Source: Echinarachnius parma
Lineage: Eukaryota; Echinodermata; Echinoidea; Clypeasteroida; Echinarachniidae
Assembly (NCBI GenBank): GCA_037951105.1
Contig: JBAMJV010001833.1
Coordinates: 27,501-91,500 of the forward strand
Length of the DNA: 64,000 nucleotides
Direction of reading: 5' to 3'
Position 1 is the stretch's first letter; each line of letters begins with the position of its first letter. Positions 22,201 through 34,200 of this stretch are shown here, piece after piece. The notes beneath the pieces were generated by a model. It was not told the DNA's origin. It did no database searches and saw nothing but the letters and a program-made list of their open reading frames with translations. The position numbers were made by a program, and so were the translations under genes.

Positions 22201-25200
22201 GTAAATATTTGAAAAGAGGAAGCATTTGTTTACATTTTTAAAATGGCTGGTTCAAAATTCTCGAATAATAATTGTGGGGCCCCACAATTATTACAAATGG
22301 TCATATTTATAGATATTTCAGCCATTTCCGAACCAATTTTGATCAAATAAAGTTTATTCTGTCATTCAGATTGAATGCTCATTTGAATTTGACACTCTTA
22401 TTTTGTGTAGCGCCCTCTATACCAAAACTCATCTATCATTTAAACACGAGAACGCATGTATCATGCGTATGTCAATTTTAAGTCGTAGAGAACGCACTGG
22501 GCTCGCGTCAAGGTCGCATGAAATTCGTACCAGGTTCGTGTTAAATTTTGGTTGAACTCGTGCTGTACTCGAATCACATTACGCAAATTAGGGCAATGAC
22601 AACGAATACTGCGGGAAAACGGAGATCGCCAAAGTGGGTGCCCACCCTTAAGCCCAGTGCCCACTATGCGATCTGGGCTTAGCGATCTAGAGCGATCTTG
22701 CCCGAATAGGAGCGATCCCCTGAGATCTGTGGTTAAGTCGCAAAGTGGGCACCAGTGGCCGCACCAGATCGCTGTAACTCGCGTCCGCAAGGGTGGTGTC
22801 GGTTGCGGTCGCCGGGGTTTTGACATGTTCAAAAATATGGCGACCAGGTCGGTCTCGATCGCATTCGCGGCGATCTGGTGCGGCCATTGGTGCCCACTTT
22901 GCGACTTAACACAGATCTCAGGGGATCGCTCCTATTCGGACAAGATCGCATAGTGGGCATTGGGCTAGCGACCTTAGAATCACATCAGTTCGCAGTGAGT
23001 CAGCCTGATTCCATTGTGCAGGCGATCTTTTCAATTTGGCCTCCTTGGGGTCATAGCTTGGCCCCTATTTCTACCAATTGTCAAGGAATACAATAACGAG
23101 GAATTCACGCTTGTTTGATTCTGAATGTGTTGAATTTGTTGGAATGTGTTGAATGTGTGCGCATAGCCAGTCATGGCTAGCCGTTTTAACATTTATTTCC
23201 TTTTCTTGATATCAAGAATTACCATTGCTTAACAACAACAAATAATTTCTTGATATTAACAATTCATTTCTTGATATCAAGAAAAGAATTATTGATTTTT
23301 GCAGGGCGCCTTTGTAGAGCAGTTTCGCATAACTGAACATTGAATTCTTGATATCAAGAAACCCTTTTCTGTTGCTAACCAATGGCAATACCTGATTTCA
23401 AGAATTCAACTCCTGGCATCAAGAAATCGAATTATTGATATCAAGAAATCGAACTCTGGATATCATTAATTTATTTCCTGATATCAAGAATTTAATTATT
23501 GATGTATGAAAACAGAATTCCTAATATCAAGGATTTAATTCCTGATATCAGGAAATATGAACAATTGCCCAAATGGCTTGCCATTTGTGCGATCCCACCC
23601 GACATGCGATCGAGAACGAAATTGTTGATTATGTCCAAAACCTGGCGACCGCAACCGACACCACCCTTGCGGACGCGAGTTACAGCGATCTGGTGTGGCC
23701 ATTGATGCCCACCTTGCGAATTAACCACATATCTCGGGGGATCGCTCGTATTCAGGCAAGATCGCTCTAGATCGCTAGGCGCAGATCGCAAAGTGGGCAC
23801 TGGGTTTATAAAAAAAAACTCGCAAAGCGGATTATGATGTCTAGACATGCAAGAGCGAACAATACCTGGCTATAATCATCAACCATGCACGCATGCGTGG
23901 AAATAGGGATAATGCATTTCTCAGGGGATGTCGCCGTGAGATCGCATAGTGGGCACCGAAAAGATCGCGTACGCAATGAGATCGGGCTGACTCGCGGCGA
24001 TCTGGTGCGATTCACACCGAACCGAGATCGCAACTCGGGCTAGATCGAAAGCTCAGATCGCATAGTGGGCACTAGCCTTTAGCCTCTCAAGTTTAATGGG
24101 TGTACAATTTATGGCTCCATGCTTTGAGAGCTTTGGACATGCTACTTCTTTTGTGAATAAATCATTCGGCAAAAATCTATGCGTGACCAATTCAACTTAT
24201 TTACATCTGTATTCGTTCTTCGATTTTTAGATTGAGATAATGTTCGGCATACCAGTGCCACCACCATGACCACTGGTTGATTATCTGAAGACCACTCGGC
24301 AAGACTACGATACTTAATTGGGTGCATGAATAATTTGGCATACAATCTAACAAATTCAAGTAATAAACATCTTTATTCGTTGTTCTTTCTTTATTTTGAT
24401 ATGTTCGGCATATCATTACCACCACTGGTTGATCATCTGAAGACCACTCAGCAAAACTACAGTACTTGGGTGCATAAATAATTCGGCAACAAGTTTGAAA
24501 AATTCAACTAATAGACACCTTTATTCGTTGTTTGTTTTTTATATTTTAGATATGTTCGGCATATCGGTGCCACCACTGGTGGATTACATAAAGACCATTC
24601 TTCAAGACTACAGTGACGGACAGATAATAAAGGTAATTTATTTTGTTTTCATCATGACCATTTGGCATTCTCTACCAAAACCTGCCCACGACTTGGCATG
24701 CATGACAAAATGAACGGATGCTCTATGTAATTTGCATATAACATCGGTTCTTTTAGCCATGCATGCCAAGTCGTGGGCACGCTTTGGTAGAGAATGCCAG
24801 TCGGAGTGATCTGGGATGGGGTGGGCACAAACATTATTGGTGGCAGTTGATATGTTTTTCTTTATTTTTCACAGATTTTCCCCTTATCCTTATATTTGGT
24901 CTTGTCATGAGCTACGCCAACGATAGTAGAACTCAATGGCTCTGATTCTCAACTTGTGCCTGGCCTAAAAGACAAAGACGACCGGTAACACTTTGCACCA
25001 GAAGACTTATTGTCTTGTCGCTATGGTCCCCGGAGATATTATAATGGTTTTCTTTCATTCTCTTGAAATTTAGTCATAGAATAACAGGTCACCAGCAATA
25101 CAATGTCCAGGATGATCCAGGATGCAATTTGGCTGATGACAGACTATAGTATACTTTCATGGCCCATTGTCTATAATCAAAACTCAAGGGATTGACTGGA

Positions 25201-28200
25201 CTCCTGGCCAGTGCTTGGGGGAAGATGTATCCCAAATTGCCGTATACAAACAACTGTTTTTTGTACACGGCGCGTGGAATGTGTTGGTCAATGTACTCCT
25301 TACACAACCTACGCCAGGCTATATGACCAAACTAAACCCCTCAAAAAAGTTCGGAAACTCAACTTTGATCGATTATATCACTCTTATTGTCAAATTGTAT
25401 TTCTTTCTTTTAGTGTCATTGCAATGCATGATGATTTCCCTTTAAAATGGTATAATATTTGTCATTTATTTCAAATCAGGGAATACGCAGTGCGTTTCAA
25501 AATGTCGCAAAATGGGCCAAAAGTATTCAATTGGGAAATTTGACTCTTGTGACGGATTTGTTAATGTTCAAGTTGTATCGAAGATTGTAGCGTGTTCAAA
25601 TGATTTAAACTTATCAAATTTGGTATCATTTTAAAGCCCATGTGTCTATCTTTTCAATACAATTATGTCCGTAACAATTTTATTAACAGGTTAAGTATGG
25701 TACAGCTGAATATGGGGAGGGCCGAAAGTGAAATGTTGCAAAATGCATTTCATTTTGTGAAATTGAAGGCGTTGCATGGAAAAACGACTATTGGAGGAGA
25801 TGTTTTGGGGTTTTACATTGCATAATCATCAGTAAATCTAACATCATGTGAAAGCGTGTTTTATTTTTCCTTAAAATCATGTCTCACCTGTAATAATTAT
25901 GCTATTGGGGTGTGTGCAGTAAAACCGGATATGGGGGTCTATTGATGCTATGAATTTAAGACCGTGGCTTCTTGTTTCAAGATTCCGGTAAGATATTGTT
26001 GTATTAATCATAACTCTATTATCATTCCGTGTTGCACTATCGGAAAGCTTGTTAAATTATCTTTAATATGATATCTCATTTGCAATGAGTATGCTGAATG
26101 TGAGTGTGCAGTACAGGAAACTCACACACTTGATGTATTGAAAATGCATCAAATTTCTCTAAACCTATACGCAAACTGGCCAGAACTGGCATATTAGCGC
26201 CCTCTTTGACCGTGTATGTATGCCCTTATTACCACATATCAAACGGTAGAACTTCGACATTGCAACGTGTCATTTTGAGCCCCATACATATACAGGTACT
26301 ACACACAACTCAATCACACAACCACTATGAATTGGGCATTATTTTATTGACAAATTAACACGCTTCACCATGATGTTGAATTTCATAATGATTATGTAAA
26401 GTAAAGTACTAAAACATCCCCACAAAAAGTAGTTTTTGGATGCAACGCCTTCAATTTAACACAATCAAATGCATTTTGTTTACATTTTACTGTCGATCTT
26501 CCCCAATATTCACCTTAAAGGGACTTAGTAACATTGTCCAAATCCTCAAAATAAATTTTAATTCTAGCGGTTCCCTCATACCTTGTTGTATTCGTATTAC
26601 CAATAAAATCATGGGACAGGTTTCGGTTTTTCAAATTTCCCTTTCGTTACAAAGATATGTACGATCAAAGTATTTAGATAAGAAAAACTCCCCCGGAGTT
26701 TTTCTTACCGTGTACAAAGTGAGTGCAGTGAGTTAGTGACTATCACTTTGTATTATCGCTCATTACTTGGCCATGCAATGTCCATTTGACTTGAAATTTT
26801 CACACAGTACCCTGTGGACAAATGAGATAACAACAATATACATTGCATCAACCATTCATCACTTTTTGCACATGTCAACAAAGTTACTAGATCCCTTTAA
26901 GTGTACCTATCCGGATTTCATAATCATTCCAAGTGAGGTGTCATTGGAAAGGTAATTAAACAGGCTTTTGTCTGACACCATTTTTAACAGTATCTCGTTA
27001 TTGTCAAGATATTCATCGTCGAAAGAATTTGAACTTGAGAAAAACCGTGATATGGGTGTCAAACCTTCCAACTGAAGTTTTTTGGCGCATTTTGTGACAT
27101 TTCACTTCTGACATTCCCCCATCCTCAAATATACTGCGCATACCTCGTGCTCGTGATGCTTACGAATTTGTAATCATTCTAAAGAGGTATACACACTCTT
27201 TCAAGTGATACCAAATATAACTATTATGATTTCATAAGAAAATAGATATAATCAATCAAACTTGAGTTTCCGAACTTTTTTTGAGGGGTTTAGTAGCAGT
27301 GCGATCGGATGGTATCAACAATAATTTTGTTATACAAACAATACGACAATGTTGACACGCGAAGTTTTCAATTTACCGCATGAAATGTAGGCTTATAAGT
27401 TATATAGGGTCGTCTATACAGGGAAACATAATATGTTAATTTGCGGGTCGGATAAGGGCTTCGCTCGTACTACATGTACTAGTTAGCTTGAATGGGGGGA
27501 AAACGGTATGATGCACTGAACTGTCAAGGTATAATGTATCGATTGATTGTCCTTGGCCTTCTATATAACAACATTTACAGAAATATAAATCATATTTCGG
27601 AACTATAGATCATATTACATAAATTATAAATTATAAATGGTTTTCTAAATAAAACGAAATCGATGTCTAGCAGTAAACTATTGGAAATTGGAAGTACTAC
27701 ATGTATTTCTGTAAATTATGTTACGTGTACACGTATGTATAGCCACCGTACGTGCGTTGATTGCACACAGCGTAGTCAAACCCCGCGCGGCCGGCGCTCG
27801 CGCACAGTTCGATCTACGCAGATCGCGAAAGGGTCCTCGTTTGGTAAAATAGCGCCATCTACATACCCACGCTTGTGTGCCTTTAAACGAATATCTCCGG
27901 AGACCATAGTAACGAGACAATAAGTATGCTGTTGCAAAGTGTTACCAGTAGTCTTTGTCTTTTTAGGCCAGGCACAAGTTGAGCCACAGATGAGAATTCG
28001 GGCATTTGATCAATATCAATCGTTTTATGTAATGCATTCCCACAATAAATTTGTCTTATTTTTGGATTGAAGGAATTAAACAAAGCCCTTTTATTTTATT
28101 TTACTAGAATAAGTTGTCAAGAGAATGTGATTTTCAATTTGTTTGGGTACAGTGGTGTGCAGAGAATGTTAACCCAAATCATATAGCCATGCAATATACA

Positions 28201-31200
28201 CCAACAGTTGGACGTTCCACCGGAATATGGTAAAAGGACGTATCTCGAGTTTAACACCAGGACCAAAATTCCAAGAAAATGGCTTTGAAGTAAATTTAAA
28301 GCATATTTCCTTCCTGACACGGATGGCACATGACATATCCGCATGAATGGAGGATTTAATCAAACATGTCCAATTGCTATATAGCTGAATCTTATAACAA
28401 TGCATAAGAGATGGAGTACAATTTTCATATAATGACGAGTGTTCTGCTAGAGAGCATTAATAGGTACCTGCACACTTTAAAGTATGCAACATGCTGATAC
28501 AATAGCAGCACCTTTAAGGGTGCAATTCTGCACACAAACGTTAGATCTGCACCCTTAGGGTGCTTATACCTCAAATTGGGGCGCAGAATTGCACCATTCA
28601 GGGTGCTCACAGTGAAACACCCTACTCGTATTTGGTATATATGTCTATTTTTGGTCGCGGGGTTTGTTCTTATAACCTTCATTTCATTTCATTTTTCATT
28701 TCATTTCAGTTTATTCAACCATAAAAAAACAGGTAATACAGAAATATTACATTACAAATTACAAATCAAACATACAATATTTTATGGTTTGGACTATTAA
28801 AAAAGCAAAGCTTGTGAGTAAATAGCCCAGTAATACACATTTAAACAGTTAAAATGCACAACTAGAAGTATAAAACACGACAAGCACACACAAGTAATTT
28901 CACTCACAGTCACACACATACACACATACACACAAGTGGAATATTTGCAAGGATGTATCTACACCTATGTTTATAATAATGTATAAACAATATAAGTACA
29001 TGATAACGTAATACAAATTATAATACAAATAATTTCAATGTGTATAACAAAATTCATTAAAAAAATACTTTCATAAATGTGGCATGTAATTCAAAAGGTA
29101 CTCTCGACAGAGTTTTTTAAATTTGGTAATTGTAGTACTTAATTTTATAGATTCTTTGAGCATATTCCATTCCTTAACACCAATATAACTTACAGAGTTT
29201 AGAGAGGAAGTTAATCGAACTTTTGGTTGATGAAAATGATTGCGTTGTCGTGTACAATACGAGTGAAAATTTGAGTTAACAAAAAACATATTGCAATATT
29301 TAGCTGGTAATAATCTAAATTGTATACTGTACATAAATATTAATGTATTAAAAGCAATTAATTCATAAATGGGTAGAATGCGCAACTGTCTAAAGAGAGG
29401 GGTGCTAGGACAAGACCATGCAGATTTAGAAATAATTCTTACTGCTTTCTTCTGGAGAATATATAATTTAGTGAGTTGAGTTTTATATGTATTCCCCCAA
29501 ATATAATTACAGTAATTCAAGTGTGGCATAACAATACTATTATATAACATATATAAAACATTGCAAGGCAATGTGAATTTAAGTTTCATAAGTACACCAA
29601 CACTTCTAGCAAGAGATTTACAGACTGAAGAAATATGACAATTCCAATCTAAATTTTCATTAATTATAACACCAAGGAACTTAAAATTCTGTAATCTGGA
29701 TATAATCACATTATCAATATATAATTCTGGTAAGTTTGTGGGTAATCTCCTATTCCTTGTTCTAAAAATAATATAATTGGTTTTTGTAAGATTCAGAGCA
29801 AGTTTATTGACCTTGAACCATAATGATACATTTTTAATTTCCTTGTTCACGGATGTCAATAGAGTATGTAAATTGCTGTTACTCATAAGAGCTGCAGTGT
29901 CGTCAGCAAACAAGGAAAATCGTAAAATAATTGAAGAATTAATAATATCGTTTATATAAACAAGGAACAGAAGAGGACCCAGAACAGATCATTGAGGGAC
30001 ACCGCAGGTATTGTGTTGTATTGCTGATTTGACACCATTGACCATCACAAATTGTTTTCTATCACTCAAATAATCTTGAAACCACTTTAAGGCTGTACCT
30101 CTTATACCATAATAATATAATTTGCTTAAAAGAATGCGATGGTCAATGGTGTCAAATGCTTTAGATAAATCCATAAATAACCCTATACAATATTTTCCAT
30201 TTTCTATTTCATTTTGTATTTGATGCGTTAAATTTAAAATGGCTAAGGCAGTTGAATGATTTTTTCGGAAGCCAAATTGTTCATCTATTAATACATTATT
30301 ATACTGCAAAAAATTATAAAGTCTTTTATGAATAATTTTTTCTAAAATCTTATCAAATATAGGGAGAATGGCAATTGGTCTATAATTAGTAATATCATTT
30401 ACATCACCCTTTTTATGAATTGGTACTATTTTTGCAATTTTTAATTTATTTGGGACAATACCTGTTTGTAATGATTTATTAAAAATGCAACACAAAGGTT
30501 CAACATAATAATAAATAGTATTTTTAATGATATTTGAACAAATATTGTCAGGGCCAATTGATTTGGACGATTTTAGATTTTTAGTTATTTCAATAATTTC
30601 ATTTACTGTAGTTGGTCTCATAAAAAAAGAATTATATTCAACGCCATTTGGTAAAAAAGAATCAAATGAACTATTGACAATCGGAATGTTTCCTACCGTT
30701 TTTTCCCCCAAAGAAATAAAGTATGAATTAAATTCATCAACAATACTTTTCACAGAGTTCAACTTAGTATTATTGTGATACATTATAGATGGCAACTTAT
30801 TGCGTCTCTTATTCCCGAGAATATCATTTATTTTCATCCACATTTTTTTAATATCACCCTTCAATTTAGAAAATATTGCATAATAATAATCGGCTTTTAC
30901 AGTCCGAAGTATATTAGTTAATTTATTTTTATACTTAAGAAATTTATTTTTATTATTAGCACATGGTTTTTTCAAATAATTTTTATATAATCTATGTTTT
31001 TTCTGAATCGATTTTAATAAACCTCTTGTAATCCAGGGTTTTTTTAATTTACACTTATGTTGTGATTTTTGCTTGACTAGCGGGAAACATTCGTCATATA
31101 TTGCAGAAAATTTCATCATAAAATGATCATAACACATATTAACATCAATATTATCATTTTCATACATTGTACTCCAAGTTACTTCTCTTAATTTATTTTT

Positions 31201-34200
31201 AAATTTAACAATATTTTCATCATTAATTAATCTACTATGAATATTCGTATTCTTTTGTAATGTTCTTCTACTTAACTTCTTAATACAGAAAATGGGAAAA
31301 TGATCTGAAACATCAGCTATAATCAATCCAGTATTAAAAGTACTTTCTATCGAATTACAAAAAATGTTATCTATTAAAGTTGCCGTAGAGGGTGTAATTC
31401 TGGATGGCTTCGTTATCAACGGATATAAATTACAAGAAAACATGGATTCTGCAAAATTACTTGACTGTTCATGAGTATCTACGTTTAATAAGTTTATGTT
31501 AAAGTCACCCATAATATACAAATGTTTATTTGTTTGATTCAAATTTTCTAAATAAACATTAATTTTCTCAATAAAGACATCAATATTTGTGTTAGGGGCA
31601 CGATATATACAACCAATTACAACTGACTTCATGTTTTTAGACGTTAACTCAATAAATAGCGAATCATATTCTTGTGTACTTACAGATAAATCAGAATGTA
31701 TTATATAATCATATTTATTATCAATATATAAGGCGACACCTCCACCTTTTTTATCTTTCCGATTTAAATAAACCAAATTATACCCATCAACGTTATACAT
31801 TTCTGTTTTTGTATTTAAATTAAACCATGTTTCAGATATACCAATTGCTGTAAATTTATGATTGAGTGATGTTAACATACAAATAAAATCATCGAAATTG
31901 TGTGGTAAACTTCTTGCATTTACATGAAGAAGTGAAAATGTGTCCTGTATATCTATGGTTGATTGAAATTCGTCAGTAAATATATATTTACATTTTTGTC
32001 TTTGTCTAAAACTACATTCTTCTGGGGTGCCTAACAATGAATTATCTTCACCAAATATAATATCTTCAATACTACTACTTATTTCAAATGGATTAATTTT
32101 CATACGTTCAAATTTTGCCAAATCAACATCATTATTCAAATTAAAGAAACAAAACAAATTAAGTTTAAAATCATCATCATGTACATAATGATTGAAAGGA
32201 AATACATTACAACAATTCAAACAAAACGAAATAGGTGTATTATTATGAAATTCCACAGATGCACCACAGATATCACACATGATTACCATTTCACACTACA
32301 CACATACCATCAGACACTAAGAATGTTCAAGTGCTAGTAAAATTTCCGAGGTGGAGCCAGAAACTGCAAATACGATTGAGAAAAAATAATAATCAATGCA
32401 GTGAGAATTTGTTTTAAAAAGTATCGGTATATATAAATATCTGCGAAATAAATATGACTAAAATTGTAACATTATAATAATCCATAAGAGCATAAAGTAC
32501 TTACAATTGACATTAAAAATGTTCATGTGGCAAGATTTGTTTACAGGTGTGATAAGGCTACAGGTGATGTTATGAGTCTCCTCATCTCTTGTCCGTTCGT
32601 GGTTTTCACCATGGCAAATATTCTGCCGTCCATGGTCCATGCTGATCGCACCTTTTCGTGACGCGTCGTCTGAGACAGGAGACTCACATTCTTTTTTGTT
32701 AAGTCTTCCGCTACCACTACCCCTGAGCCCTTCAGTTTTCGCCGGTTCTTGATGAATGAGAGTTTAGTCTTGTACGATATAAACTTGACTATGACAGCTC
32801 GAGCATGTGTATCCCTCTGGTCTTTCTGAGCTGCGCTGGCGTAGGAGTTATCCTGCGATGTTGATGAGGGTTGCGACCGTCTCCCAATGCGGTGGGAGCG
32901 ATCAATATCCTGAGCCAAGACGCGTACGCCGATTCTCTCAGCCAGGTCGCAGACCAGTTGGTCGGTGTCTTCTCCGGTGTTCTCAGGAAGCCCGAAGATG
33001 CGGATGTTGTTGCGACGGGAGTATTGCTGGAGGTCGTCTAGGTCCCGTGTAATCTCTGTCACCCTCTCTCTCTCGGTCTCGTAGGATTTCTGAGATTCTT
33101 GCAGATTTTTGAGCTTCCTGTCGATGGCCACTTCAAGCTCGTGCAGACTTCCAAGCTTCTGTTCAATCAGCTCCCTCATCTGTCTTTCTCTTCTCTCCAT
33201 TTGCTCATTCATCTTTCCTCGCTCTTTTTCCATTGCCTTCTCGACCGCTTTCTGAACAACAGCATCAATGCGATCAAGATCCAGTTCATTGCCCTTGTTT
33301 GGGCTTAATAGAGTCTCTTTATCGACATCGGCGCGTTCTTTGTTGCTTGAAGTTATAGATCTTGTTGTTCGCTTGGTGTTAGACATGACGGTATTATGTG
33401 AGCAACAAAGTAACAATAGTGAAGAGTCAACAAACAAACCGTGTTTGTATAGGCAAGATTGCGGGCAAAGAGGATTCAATACTATAGCAGAGAGGAGCTT
33501 AGTATAAATAGTCAGTGACAGAGAAAAGCCAGCACGAATATGATAAGGTGGGACTCAGCGTATAAATTGAGTGTACTTGCCGAATTGATACTTAGAATTT
33601 CAGGTCATATTACGAGTCACAATTTGCAGATTTCTGGCTGTAGATTATGTAGACATGCTTAGATCATGTTACTGATGTGTCCAGAAGTCCAATTGAATGG
33701 TGAAATACAGTCCAGAATACTCAAGAGTTAGAAGCAAAGCTGAGTCATCTCTTTCGTGTGTGTTGTTCAATAATTGCATGTACGATACTCTATGTCATGG
33801 CAAAAATATCCGGATATATCTTAGTCTAGACTCTAAAAAGTCTGGAATAATTTGGATTACCATATAGATATTGCAATTACTCGTTTAACATTACAAATTA
33901 ACAGGAACTTCTACAGAATGCTGAAGACGCAGGAGCGCGTAAAGTCAAGATACTTTATGACGTTAGGCAGCATGGCATCACGTCGCTATTCAAGGATTCT
34001 CTGGTACCGTACCAAGGCCCGGCGCTCTACTCCTACAACGACGCCTTGTTCCGGGAGAAGGACTGGGACGGCATCCAGAAGCCTGCCCGCAGCAACAAGA
34101 AGGAAGACCCCCTCAAAGTTGGCTGTTTTGGCATCGGATTCAACTCTGTTTATCACCTAACAGGTATATATATATATACGCTTATTACACAATGGCTATA

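Larger units (their letters stand above)
28679..33500 (-). mobile_element. Nearly whole LINE (CR1/L2-like group), antisense in intron 4
   Basis: Read on the minus strand, a 5' region of unclear start (near or beyond 33500) is followed by ORF1 (33386-32541), a gap of about 250 bases, ORF2 (32289-29071), an AT-rich 3' UTR and a tail of TGAAA-type repeats (28679-28708). Autonomous structure is complete but for one TGA in ORF2. The LINE is antisense to the host gene, the orientation usually best tolerated in introns. No target duplication was identified. Confidence 0.9.

Noticed and set aside
22461-23096. Overlapping frames of 65-123 codons on both strands
   Set aside because: They fall in the GC-rich palindromic MITE and owe their length to composition; similar frames recur in each copy.
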